The notes under the pieces are model-generated. The model saw only the letters and a program-made list of their open reading frames with translations, ran no database searches and was not told the origin of the DNA. DNA of 36,110 nt from Thermopetrobacter sp964430935 (GTDB taxonomy: Bacteria > Pseudomonadota > Alphaproteobacteria > Rhizobiales > Aestuariivirgaceae). Made by a program: the position numbers and the translations under genes. Location of the stretch: positions 1 through 36,110 of the forward strand of contig CAYSHK010000021.1 in assembly GCA_964430935.1 (NCBI GenBank), written 5' to 3'. The first letter of the stretch is position 1; each line of letters begins with the position of its first letter. Positions 23,209-31,155 of this stretch are shown piece after piece.

Positions 23209-23247
23209 GGCGGAAGGCGCATCCGTCTACCGGATGCGCCTTCCGCC
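23209..23247 (-). terminator. Long 17-bp stem hairpin between two minus-strand genes
   Basis: A perfect 17-bp stem (23209-23225 with 23231-23247, core AAGGCGCATCCG/CGGATGCGCCTT) with a 5-base loop lies between the 95-residue gene and the carbonic-anhydrase-like gene. On the minus strand it is followed by TTGCGTGC, not a real T-run. It probably ends the transporter transcript. Confidence 0.6.
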
Positions 23248-23359
23248 GGACGCCCTTCCGGGGGGCAGGGCCGGAAAGGCGCCGCATGGACGGCACGCCC
23301 GGTGGGGGCTCGCTCCCGGACGTGCCGCCGACCTCGCGACGCGGGTCCGCGGACCCGCA

Positions 23360-23647
23360 TCATTCGGTCAGCATGGTGTACTGGCTTATGAAGCCCTCGT
23401 TCTCCGCGATGACCTCCTCCGCGATCCGTATCGCCTCCTCCAGGGACGGTATGCCCGTGATCGCGCTGTCCCGCAGCCGGATCACGTAGGAAAGGTTGCC
23501 CTCCATGTCCGCCTCCGTGCCGATGAAGAGGCTCATGCGCGATCCCACGCGGATGTAATGCGCGGAACGCAGCTCCTTGCCCTTGTATGTCCACTTGCCC
23601 CGCACGTCGTGCAGGACGAAGCCCTTGATGCTCTTGGGAAACTCCAT
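23360..23647 (-). CDS. Unknown 95-residue protein downstream of the symporter
   Basis: No family recognised. It is a small soluble protein with a beta-rich first half (KGFVLHDVRGKWTYKGKELR, SRMSLFIGTEADMEGNLSYVIRL) and a helical C-terminal part (SLEEAIRIAEEVIAENEGF). There is no signal peptide, membrane segment or cysteine. A GGGAGAAG ribosome-binding site precedes the ATG, and codon use is like that of its neighbours, so it is a real gene. It lies 69 bases downstream of the symporter gene with no terminator between, so it may be part of the transport operon. Confidence 0.75.
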   Translation of the reverse strand: MEFPKSIKGFVLHDVRGKWTYKGKELRSAHYIRVGSRMSLFIGTEADMEGNLSYVIRLRDSAITGIPSLEEAIRIAEEVIAENEGFISQYTMLTE

Positions 23648-23716
23648 GTCGCTTCTCCCTGTGGCTCCGGCCGGGCCGCGGGACTTGCGCCCCGGCCCGC
23701 CGGATGCGTTCCTCCC

Positions 23717-25057
23717 TCAGGCTGGTTCGGCGGCCAGCGCGTCGCCACCCTCTACCGGTTCGTGAATGGCGTCCTCCGAGCGCGCGATGACGACCGCCGC
23801 ACAGGCGTCGCCCCACACGTTGATCGCCGTGCGGAACTGGTCGAGGATCCGGTCGATGGCCAGGATCAGACCGATGCCGTCGAGCGGCAGCCCCGCAGCG
23901 GTCAGCACGATGCCCATGGTCACCAGCCCGGCGCCCGGAATGGCCGCCGCGCCGATGGCCGCCAGGGACGCGGTGATGAAGATGACGATCTGCATGCCGA
24001 AGGTGAGATCGACGCCCAGAAGCTGGGCGATGAAGATCACCGCCACGGATTCGTACAGGGCCGTGCCGTCCATGTTCACCGTGGCGCCGAGCGGCAGGAC
24101 GAAGTTCGTCACCTTCGGATCGACGCCCGCCCGGTTGGTGAGGTTGCTCATGGTCATGGGCAGGGTGGCCGCCGAGGAGGCCGTGGACCACGCGGTCATC
24201 AGCGCCGGCGCGACCGCCTTGAACAGCTTCAGGGGATTGTACTTTCCGAAGACCCAGACCAGCGCGGTCAACGTGATGAAGGCATGGATGCCGAGACCGA
24301 CGAGCACCGTCACGGCATACTTGGCCAGGGCTTTCAGGGCGGCGAATCCGAGATCCATGAAGATGGCTGCCACCAGCATGAAGATGGCGTAGGGCGCGAT
24401 CACCATGATCGCCATGATGCCCTTCTGCATGATGCGGTCCAGACCGTGGATCACGTCCGTCATGGCGTCGGAGGCCTTGCCGACGATGGAGGCCATGATG
24501 GCGAGGAAGATGGTGAAGAAGATCACCTGCAGGATGTCGCCCTTGGCGAAGGCCGCCACGGGATTCTTCGGGATCATGTTGACGAAGGTGTCCACGATGA
24601 TGATGACCGCGGATTTCTCGCCCACGCCGGCCTTGCCCACCTTGCCCGGCACTTCCGTGCCGATGCCCAGGGCGGAGAGCGCCTCCTTGTCGATGCCCAG
24701 GCCGGGATTGAAGATGTTCACCACCAGCAGGCCCGCCGCCACCGCCAGCGCCGTCGTCAGGAAGTAGAATCCGACCGTCTTGCCGCCCAGCTTGCCGAGC
24801 GCCCGGACGTCGCCGAGATTGACGATGGCCATGTAGATGGAGGCGAACACCAGCGGGATGATGAGCATCCGCAGCAGCCGTATGAAGATGTCGCCACCGT
24901 ACTTGAACACCGTCTTGACGGCATAGACCGGACCGGTCGTGACGCCGGCGCCGTACATCACGTTGACGGCCAGACCGAGCGCGATGCCCAGAACGATTCC
25001 GATTAGGATCTTCCACTGGAGATCCAGTCCCTTGCCCTTCTTCTCCGTCGCGCCCAT
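23717..25057 (-). CDS. Dicarboxylate/amino acid:cation symporter (DAACS/GltP-DctA family)
   Basis: A 446-residue inner-membrane secondary transporter. The family signatures are clear: Ser-rich hairpin STASSAATLPM (291-301), NMDGT (328-332) in TM7, AAIPGAG (371-377) in HP2, and Asp402, Asn413 and Asp417 in TM8 (RILDQFRTAINVWGDA). These form the substrate and Na+ or H+ sites of glutamate/aspartate/C4-dicarboxylate symporters. The region 118-150 is a longer, Gly/Lys-rich loop than in GltPh. The start codon lies three bases after the stop of a periplasmic binding-protein gene, and that gene's final GGGGGAGAC codons are the ribosome-binding site, so the two are coupled. Substrate: probably an acidic amino acid or dicarboxylate. 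Confidence 0.93.
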   Translation of the reverse strand: MGATEKKGKGLDLQWKILIGIVLGIALGLAVNVMYGAGVTTGPVYAVKTVFKYGGDIFIRLLRMLIIPLVFASIYMAIVNLGDVRALGKLGGKTVGFYFLTTALAVAAGLLVVNIFNPGLGIDKEALSALGIGTEVPGKVGKAGVGEKSAVIIIVDTFVNMIPKNPVAAFAKGDILQVIFFTIFLAIMASIVGKASDAMTDVIHGLDRIMQKGIMAIMVIAPYAIFMLVAAIFMDLGFAALKALAKYAVTVLVGLGIHAFITLTALVWVFGKYNPLKLFKAVAPALMTAWSTASSAATLPMTMSNLTNRAGVDPKVTNFVLPLGATVNMDGTALYESVAVIFIAQLLGVDLTFGMQIVIFITASLAAIGAAAIPGAGLVTMGIVLTAAGLPLDGIGLILAIDRILDQFRTAINVWGDACAAVVIARSEDAIHEPVEGGDALAAEPA

Positions 25058-25060
25058 GGC

Positions 25061-25987
25061 TCAGTCTCCCCCGTAGTAGTCCTCGGTGATCGCGTAGGAG
25101 CGCACGGAGACCCGCGCCTTCACCGGGATGTATCCGTTCATGAACTCGAGAATGCGGCCGTTGGCCTCCAGCTCCGCCAGGATGAAGGTGTTCAGCATCT
25201 GCACGAAATCGAGATTCCCCTTCGCGACGGCGAAGCCGTAGTAGTCGGGCTTGAAGGGCCTTTCGAACACCTCGACGACGAACTGCGCCTTCTTCGCGTT
25301 GTCGTGAAGCCAGACCTTCAGGAACATCTCGTCATGCACCATCAGGTCGGCCTTGCCGGCGAGAACCGCTTCCGCCGCCTCCTCGTTGGACGGATAGGAG
25401 ACGATCCGTGCGCCGGGGAAGAAGCGCGGAGCGACCCGCTCGGGCGCCTTGCCCTTCGTCACCGCGACCGTCAGTCTGCCGATCCTGCCATTGCTCCTCA
25501 GGCGCTCGAGAAGCGCTCCGTAGTCCTTCACCAGCGCCGCGCCGAGCCTGGCCATCCGGCCCTTGTTGACCATCACCGACAGACCGGTCTCGAAATAGGG
25601 ATCGGTGAAATCGACCACCTTCGCCCGGTCGAAAGTGATGCTCATGCCGGCCATGATCACGTCGATCCGTCCGTCGCGGAGCATCGGGATGAGTTCGCCG
25701 AAGGACTTCGGCACCACGACTTCCAGCTTGACGCCCAGCTTCCCCGCGAGCAGGGAGGCGATGTCCACGTCGACACCGACCCGCTTGCCGTCCCGCTCGA
25801 ACGAAAAGGGCTTGAACAGCGGATTCACGCCGACCTTCAGCGTGCCCGACTGCATGATGCGCGCCAGCGTCGGCGAGCCCGACGACACCACCTCCTGGGC
25901 CCTCGCCGCGCCGGAAACGAACAGGGCGCCCGCGGCACAGGCGACGAGCACCAGAGCCGCAAACGCCCGGAACACATACCGTTTCAT
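25061..25987 (-). CDS. Family-3 periplasmic solute-binding protein (amino-acid type)
   Basis: A 308-residue protein with signal peptide ending ARA|QE at residue 30. The mature part has the SBP_bac_3 pattern: GTLKVGVNPLFKPFSF, DVDIASLLAGKLGVKLEVV, ELIPMLRDGRIDVIMAGMSIT, RAKVVDFTDPYFETGLSVM, and the second-lobe EAAEAVLAGKADLMVHDE. The Arg/Asp residues that hold an alpha-amino group and carboxylate appear kept (R in SITFDRAKVV, D in LMVHDE). The start at 25987 (MKRYVF) has GAGGGAGGG upstream. Normally such proteins serve ABC importers, but no ABC permease or ATPase follows; the next gene, three bases on, is a DAACS symporter. Confidence 0.9.
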   Translation of the reverse strand: MKRYVFRAFAALVLVACAAGALFVSGAARAQEVVSSGSPTLARIMQSGTLKVGVNPLFKPFSFERDGKRVGVDVDIASLLAGKLGVKLEVVVPKSFGELIPMLRDGRIDVIMAGMSITFDRAKVVDFTDPYFETGLSVMVNKGRMARLGAALVKDYGALLERLRSNGRIGRLTVAVTKGKAPERVAPRFFPGARIVSYPSNEEAAEAVLAGKADLMVHDEMFLKVWLHDNAKKAQFVVEVFERPFKPDYYGFAVAKGNLDFVQMLNTFILAELEANGRILEFMNGYIPVKARVSVRSYAITEDYYGGD

Positions 25988-26085
25988 TGCGTTTCCCTCC
26001 CTCTGTGGTCGGGGCAACGCCTGTGCGGTCCAAGCCTGCTTGTTATGGTTGTTGTCGTCTCAAGCGCACCCCGGTCGAAGGGAAG

Positions 26086-26100
26086 TTAACATATTGTTAA
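26086..26100. promoter_or_regulatory. Palindrome upstream of the binding-protein/symporter operon
   Basis: TTAACA-TAT-TGTTAA is a perfect 6-3-6 palindrome about 100 bases before the binding-protein start, in an AT-rich patch. It is a candidate operator; no partner regulator gene is adjacent. Confidence 0.4.
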
Positions 26101-26173
26101 TGATGAGTCACGCGCATTCGGTGAAGTGTGGGAAAATATTCGCGCCAGTGCAGGGGGAATGTTTCACGCACGA

Positions 26174-26209
26174 AACGAAACGGCCCTTCCGACACTTGCC
26201 GGAAGGACC
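26174..26209 (-). terminator. Probable terminator of the Gld-like operon
   Basis: A hairpin with a perfect 7-bp core (CCTTCCG/CGGAAGG, 26185-26191 with 26200-26206), extended past a one-base mismatch by two G-C pairs. On the minus strand it is followed by TTTCGTTTCG. It lies about 35 bases past the stop of the DUF4340 gene. Confidence 0.6.
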
Positions 26210-26244
26210 ATCATATCGCGTTTGCCTCATACAAGCACCGGAGG

Positions 26245-27342
26245 TCAGGGGGATTTCCCGTCACCCCCCTTCTTCCCATCCGTAATCGGAAGATCTTCCA
26301 TTCTCTTCTCGGTGGTTTCGATCACGTCCTTCAGACGCTTCAGAAAATAGCCGCCACGCGATTCCGAGAGACCGTATTCCCAGCCGTCGACGGTCCGGCG
26401 GATCTTCTCCGCCGTCTTCCGGTCCTTGCCCTCGCGCACCACCTTCACGGCCACCCAGAGGGCATTGCCCTCCCTGTACACGTCGTGTCCGACGACCAGG
26501 CCGTCCTTCGTCTCCACCTCCGCATGGACCACGGGACGGTCCTTGTGCTCGCGCGCCTTCCGGACAAGCTCGAAATCGAGCTGCGCCATGTCGCGCGCCA
26601 CGGAGGCGATCTGGTAGTTGGGCTTCTCCTTCGCGCCGGCGGGCTTGTTCACGATCTCGAACAGCGGATCGCCGTCCGCTCCCTTCTCGCCCGTGGCCCG
26701 CACCTCCAGAACCTCGCCGTCCGCATGCACGATCCTGCCGCGCACGATGTCGTCACGCGGGAGGTCCACCGCGTAATGGTTCACCCAGCGGGTCAGCGCG
26801 GGCACGGCGCGGGCCAGTCCCTCCACGAGCCAGACCTGGGGATCTCCGGCCAGACGGACGTACTGTCCCTTCTTTCCCGCGCCCACGCGGTCGTACGCCG
26901 GCTTGCCCAGTATCACGTCGGCGATCACCTTCCCGGCCGCATCGCGGATCGTCACCCGGGTTCCCCTGGCGTCCTTCGTGCCGGGCGTGTCCACGTCGAG
27001 CAGCACGTAGTTCTTCTTCAGACGCGTCTTGGGCTCCACCTTGCGCAACGCGACGAGCGAAACGAGAAACCGGCGGATCTTGGCCACGTCAGCCGGATAT
27101 TCCGCTTCGCCCGCGAACCAGGCGTCCCCCTTGCGCACGAGCGTGATGCGGTCCTTGCCGTCGTCCATCACGATGTCGATGCGCGCGGCGTTCCCGCCCT
27201 TCTTCGCCAGACCGGGCAGCAGGGGCTCCCCGACACCTTCCGCCTGGAGCCGGGCATGCGTGGCCTGCCAGCTCCACACGGCAAGCCCCGTGGACACGAG
27301 GGCCAGAACGGCCAGAACGAGCAGCGTGCGAAACTTCGGCAT
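26245..27342 (-). CDS. DUF4340 domain protein of a Gld-like ABC system
   Basis: A 365-residue protein with one N-terminal transmembrane helix (about 5-24) and a large periplasmic part. It fits DUF4340: beta-rich repeats such as RITLVRKGDAWFAGEAEYPADVAKIRRFLVSL and VILGKPA, QYVRLAGDPQVWLVEG, and a second copy of the fold in the C-terminal half. The family has no assigned biochemical function but is habitually found next to GldF/GldG-type ABC genes, as here. It starts two bases after the stop of the GldG-like gene. The C-terminal tail is Lys/Gly-rich. Confidence 0.82.
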   Translation of the reverse strand: MPKFRTLLVLAVLALVSTGLAVWSWQATHARLQAEGVGEPLLPGLAKKGGNAARIDIVMDDGKDRITLVRKGDAWFAGEAEYPADVAKIRRFLVSLVALRKVEPKTRLKKNYVLLDVDTPGTKDARGTRVTIRDAAGKVIADVILGKPAYDRVGAGKKGQYVRLAGDPQVWLVEGLARAVPALTRWVNHYAVDLPRDDIVRGRIVHADGEVLEVRATGEKGADGDPLFEIVNKPAGAKEKPNYQIASVARDMAQLDFELVRKAREHKDRPVVHAEVETKDGLVVGHDVYREGNALWVAVKVVREGKDRKTAEKIRRTVDGWEYGLSESRGGYFLKRLKDVIETTEKRMEDLPITDGKKGGDGKSP

Positions 27343-27344
27343 CT

Positions 27345-29300
27345 TCAGGCCTCCCTGAATGTCCTGCGCGCCCTGCGGGCCCTGGCCCGCCGCACCAGCG
27401 CGACGACGAGCGCGATCAGCGCCACGAGCAGGGCCACCCCCGCGATGTTCACGGCCTTCAGCCAGAACCCGAGATTCTCGATGTCGCGCACCAGCGCCCT
27501 CTGCACGTCGCGGAGATTGCGACGCAGGCCGAGGATCTCCGAACGCACCTGCACGATCAGATCGCGGTCCTTCTCGGAGATCACCACCTTGCCGCCCTCG
27601 ACGCGGGCCTTGATGCTGCTCAGGCGCTTCTCCGCCTCCTTGAGCTTCTCCTTCAGCTCGCGTTCACGCGCCCGGAACCGGCGCTCCGCGGCCCGCCGGA
27701 TCTCCTCGACGCGGACGAACGGGCGCTGCTTCAGCGAACGCCCCCGCAGGCCGGACAGCGCCCCGCCACCGGACATCCGTTCCAGAGCGTTGAGCAGGAA
27801 GGTGGCGTTGGCCGCCGCGGGAATGATCATCGTCTGCGTTTCGGAGATCTTCCTCCGCGTCGCCCAGAAACGGTCCGACAGCGTATCGGAGTCGGCGAAC
27901 ACCAGCAGGTTCACCCGTCCGGTGCGCGGCGCGGCGGAAGCCTTCTTCCCGCTCTTCTCCGCGGGCTTCCCTTTTCCGCCTCCCTTTTCCTCCGCGCCTT
28001 CCTTCCCGGAGGTTCCACCATCCGTCGCGGCGAAGGCGCTGTTGGCCTCGCCCTTCACCCGCGCCGCCAGCACCACCGGCCTGCCGCCGGGCTTGTACGC
28101 GGCAAGCAGCTCCAGCGGATTGGGCATGGCCATGTAGTCGGTGCTCATGAGCATGGCGCGGTCCGAGGTGCGCACCAGCGGCTCGAAGGTGATCTTCGCG
28201 TCCTTCGCCTTGCGCAGCGCGCCCGCCGAACCGACGATCATGTTGTTGACATTGGCGAACACCGGATCCCCGGGCCGGACGAAGGCGCGCCGGTCCAGCT
28301 CCATCCACACCAGATAGCTGGCCGCCTGCTCGCGCCCGCCATTGTTGAAGATCACCTTGCGGGCGAAGGTGATGTCGCCGACGATCCTGCCCGTGGAGAC
28401 CTCGACGCCCCACGCGGCGAGCATCTTCGCCACCGGATCGTCGGCCTTGAGCGCGCTCCTGCCGATCAGGTCGCGGTCGATGGCGGCCGCCTCGTTCCAC
28501 GGATCGGCATAGACGATCACGGGTTTTCCGGAGAGCGCGAAGGCATCGACCGAGCGGGCCAGCTCGTCCCCCATCCTGGCGGGCGTGACCACCAGCAGCA
28601 CGTCCACCGTGGAGGGCACGGCCTTCGCCGTCTCCTCGATCGGGATCACCTTGTAGAACTCCCGCATCTGCAGGATCACCGCCCAGTCGTCGCGGCGTCC
28701 ACCGCGCGGCGTGAACCCGCCGAACATGGGCAGCGAAGTGATCACGCCCACGACCTTCCTGTGCGGCGTGTTCAGCTTGTGGACCAGCTTCGTCAGATCG
28801 TATTCCAGATATTCCGCCCGCTCGGCGGAAAGGAAGGGGATGACCTCCCTCTGGTCGGTGGAATTCTCGCCGACCAGTCCGAAGTAGGCGTTCTGTCCGT
28901 CGCCGAGCGGAATGGCCTGCAGCCCCGCCGCGATGGCCCGGTCCTCCTCGGCGGAGAACGGCTCCGGGTCGATCACCTCCACCTTGAGCATGCCGTGGGA
29001 CAGATCCGCGTAATGGCGCAGCAGGGCCTTCACGCGCGCGCCGTAGTCCGCGTAGAGCGGCGCCCGCTCGGCCAGGGACTTGGAGAAGTACAGCCGCAGC
29101 GTGACCGGCTCCTCCAGCGAATTCAGGACCTTCCGCGTGGCATCGGAAATGGTGAAGAGCTTCTCCTCGGTGAAGTCCACCCGATACTGCCGCAGCATCT
29201 GCGAGGCGAAGAGGTTGAATCCGGCCAGCGCGACCATCGCCAGAACGATGGCGGCCACCGCCGCCCCGCGGGGGCCGAGTCCGGAAAGCGATGCCTTCAT
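27345..29300 (-). CDS. GldG-like ABC-type auxiliary protein
   Basis: A 651-residue protein with an N-terminal transmembrane helix (about 12-32), a large periplasmic region fitting the GldG/ABC_transp_aux (DUF7088 plus PF09822) family (EKLFTISDATRKVLNSLEEPVTLRLYFS, PTPARMGDELA-type segment seen as VVTPARMGDELARSV), a Lys/Gly/Glu-rich low-complexity linker at about 420-455, a coiled coil at about 540-610 (RRAAERRFRARERELKEKL and following), and a C-terminal transmembrane helix (about 620-642) with a basic tail. GldG was named in Flavobacterium gliding and secretion, but the family is widespread in non-gliding bacteria. It starts 13 bases after the permease stop. Confidence 0.85.
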   Translation of the reverse strand: MKASLSGLGPRGAAVAAIVLAMVALAGFNLFASQMLRQYRVDFTEEKLFTISDATRKVLNSLEEPVTLRLYFSKSLAERAPLYADYGARVKALLRHYADLSHGMLKVEVIDPEPFSAEEDRAIAAGLQAIPLGDGQNAYFGLVGENSTDQREVIPFLSAERAEYLEYDLTKLVHKLNTPHRKVVGVITSLPMFGGFTPRGGRRDDWAVILQMREFYKVIPIEETAKAVPSTVDVLLVVTPARMGDELARSVDAFALSGKPVIVYADPWNEAAAIDRDLIGRSALKADDPVAKMLAAWGVEVSTGRIVGDITFARKVIFNNGGREQAASYLVWMELDRRAFVRPGDPVFANVNNMIVGSAGALRKAKDAKITFEPLVRTSDRAMLMSTDYMAMPNPLELLAAYKPGGRPVVLAARVKGEANSAFAATDGGTSGKEGAEEKGGGKGKPAEKSGKKASAAPRTGRVNLLVFADSDTLSDRFWATRRKISETQTMIIPAAANATFLLNALERMSGGGALSGLRGRSLKQRPFVRVEEIRRAAERRFRARERELKEKLKEAEKRLSSIKARVEGGKVVISEKDRDLIVQVRSEILGLRRNLRDVQRALVRDIENLGFWLKAVNIAGVALLVALIALVVALVRRARARRARRTFREA

Positions 29301-29313
29301 GTCCCCTGCCCTC

Positions 29314-30048
29314 CTAGTCGGCCTTCTTGATGTTGACGACGATGGTGTTCACGAACAGCCAGAAGGCCGTCATGGACACCCAGTAGACCACGTCCGACAG
29401 CAGCAGCACGCCGCGCGAGACGGAACCGAAATGCGTCAGCGCCGACAGCGAGGCGATGGCCTCCGCCACCGCCTCCGGCAGAAAGGCGCGCACCGCGTCC
29501 AGAACCACCGGCGTGCCCGCCGTCATGAACACGAAGATTCCCAGCGCCGCCAGGATGAAGGCGATCACCTGGTTGCGCGTGAGCGCCGACAGGGCCGCCC
29601 CCATGGCGAGAAACGTCCCGGCCATGGCCCAGGCGCCGAAGTAGCTCACCGCGATCACGCCGTTGTCCGGTTCGCCCAGCCAGTTGACCGTGGCCCACAG
29701 GGTGAACGTGGCCATGAGCGCCAGCCCCATGAAGAGCCAGCCGGCCAGCCACTTCCCCACCACGGCCTCGGTGACCGTCACCGGCAGCGTCATCAGCAGC
29801 TCGATGGTGCCGCTGCGACGTTCCTCCGCCCACAGGCGCATGGAGATGGCCGGAGCCAGCACGAGGAACAGCCATGGCAGATACTGGAAGAAGGGCATCA
29901 GATCGGCCATGCCCCGCTCGTAGAAATTCCCCAGCTGGAAGGTGAACACGCCGGCCAGCGCCGCGAAGATCACCACGAAGACATACGCGATCGGCGTCGC
30001 GAAATAGGACGCGAATTCGCGCTTGACGATGGGAACGAGCGCTCTCAT
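29314..30048 (-). CDS. ABC-2 type permease, GldF-like
   Basis: A 244-residue membrane protein with six predicted helices; the start IVKREFASYFATPIAYVFVV is the ABC-2/GldF pattern, and RRSGTIELLMTLPVT is the conserved cytoplasmic loop. It forms the membrane part of the ABC transporter with the ATPase encoded just upstream (start and stop overlap ATGA at 30045-30048). Such exporters act on lipids, polysaccharide or unknown envelope substrates; the substrate is unknown here. Confidence 0.9.
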   Translation of the reverse strand: MRALVPIVKREFASYFATPIAYVFVVIFAALAGVFTFQLGNFYERGMADLMPFFQYLPWLFLVLAPAISMRLWAEERRSGTIELLMTLPVTVTEAVVGKWLAGWLFMGLALMATFTLWATVNWLGEPDNGVIAVSYFGAWAMAGTFLAMGAALSALTRNQVIAFILAALGIFVFMTAGTPVVLDAVRAFLPEAVAEAIASLSALTHFGSVSRGVLLLSDVVYWVSMTAFWLFVNTIVVNIKKAD

Positions 30049-30791
30049 GCCGCTTTCCTCCCTTCCGTCGTCAGGTACCGGAAGACGGCCTCCAGCGATC
30101 CGCGCGCATCCTCCGGCGCCATGGCGGCCAGCTCCCCGGCGGTGCCGTCCGCGATCACCCGGCCCGCCGCGATGATGATCGCCCGGTCGCAGACGGCCGG
30201 CACTTCCTCGAGGATGTGGGTGGAGACGATGATGGCCGATTCCTTCGCCATCTCGCGGATGAGCTGGCGCACCTGATGCTTCTGGTTGGGGTCGAGCCCG
30301 TCCGTCGGCTCGTCGAGGATCAGCACGGGGGGCTCGTGCAGGATGGCCTGCGCCAGTCCCACGCGCCGCTTGTAGCCCTTGGAAAGCGTCTCGATGGTCT
30401 GTCCGAAGACGGGTCCGAGCTGCGTGCGCTCCACCGCCCGGTCGATGGCCCGCGCGAGCTTCCGTCCGCGCAGGCCGCGCACCTCGCCGACGAACTTCAG
30501 GAAGCCGCGCACGGTCATCTCGCCGTATGCCGGCGCGCCCTCCGGCAGATAGCCCAGATGGCTCTTCGCCGCCACGGGGTCGGCGAACACGTCGATGTCG
30601 CAGATGTAAGCGTGTCCCGCGTCGGGTTCCAGAAATCCGGCGGCCATCTTCATGGTCGTGGACTTCCCGGCGCCGTTCGGCCCCAGAAACCCCAGAACCT
30701 CGCCTTTCTCCACGGAGAGGGATATGCCGTCCACCGCCCGGATGTCGCCGAAACTCTTGCGCAAGTCCTCGAGCCGCAACAATGCCGGCAT
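30045..30791 (-). CDS. ABC transporter ATP-binding protein, GldA-like
   Basis: A 248-residue ATPase with Walker A GPNGAGKST (37-45), signature LSKGYKRR (136-143), Walker B VLILDE (156-161) and DGLDP D-loop. The switch His follows in STHILEE. The start at 30791 (MPALLRLE) has GAGGTAGC upstream; a longer frame to 30854 is unlikely. It is the first of four genes: ATPase, permease, GldG-like and DUF4340. The order and 2-13 base spacings show a single operon. Confidence 0.93.
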   Translation of the reverse strand: MPALLRLEDLRKSFGDIRAVDGISLSVEKGEVLGFLGPNGAGKSTTMKMAAGFLEPDAGHAYICDIDVFADPVAAKSHLGYLPEGAPAYGEMTVRGFLKFVGEVRGLRGRKLARAIDRAVERTQLGPVFGQTIETLSKGYKRRVGLAQAILHEPPVLILDEPTDGLDPNQKHQVRQLIREMAKESAIIVSTHILEEVPAVCDRAIIIAAGRVIADGTAGELAAMAPEDARGSLEAVFRYLTTEGRKAA

Positions 30792-31085
30792 GACGCTACC
30801 TCGCTTGTCTGGGAAGGTTTCAAACGGAACCGGCCGGCAAGGCCGCTTCACCATATAGCCCCGCCGGCCTGAATCCGCAAGCGAACGACCTTCTCTATCG
30901 CCTTAAAAATTCGAAGGAAAAGACGGAATCCCACCGGCGCCCGCCAAAAGCGTTCGGGCCATGCTCCACGAAATGCGAGGCCCTGATGTCGGCCATGGAC
31001 GGATGCACCGCGTCCTGCCGCGCGGACAGGCCGTTCCGGAAAGGAAGCCCCCCTGCCCGGCGGCGACCATGCGTTTCCGCGGACC
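30792..31085. other. Intergenic stretch between the Gld-like operon and rpsD
   Basis: No gene is supported here: open frames on either strand lack a ribosome-binding site and family features. It should contain the promoter of the ABC operon (read leftward), but I cannot place its boxes with confidence. Confidence 0.5.
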
Positions 31086-31124
31086 ATCGAAAAAGGAAAC
31101 GGCCCCGGATGGGTCCGGGGCCGT
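31086..31124 (-). terminator. Rho-independent terminator of rpsD
   Basis: A perfect 11-bp stem (ACGGCCCCGGA/TCCGGGGCCGT, 31099-31109 with 31114-31124) with loop TGGG, followed on the minus strand by TTCCTTTTTCG. It lies 32 bases past the rpsD stop. Confidence 0.9.
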
Positions 31125-31155
31125 CCATGTCGGAAAACGTCTCTTCGGGCGCCGT

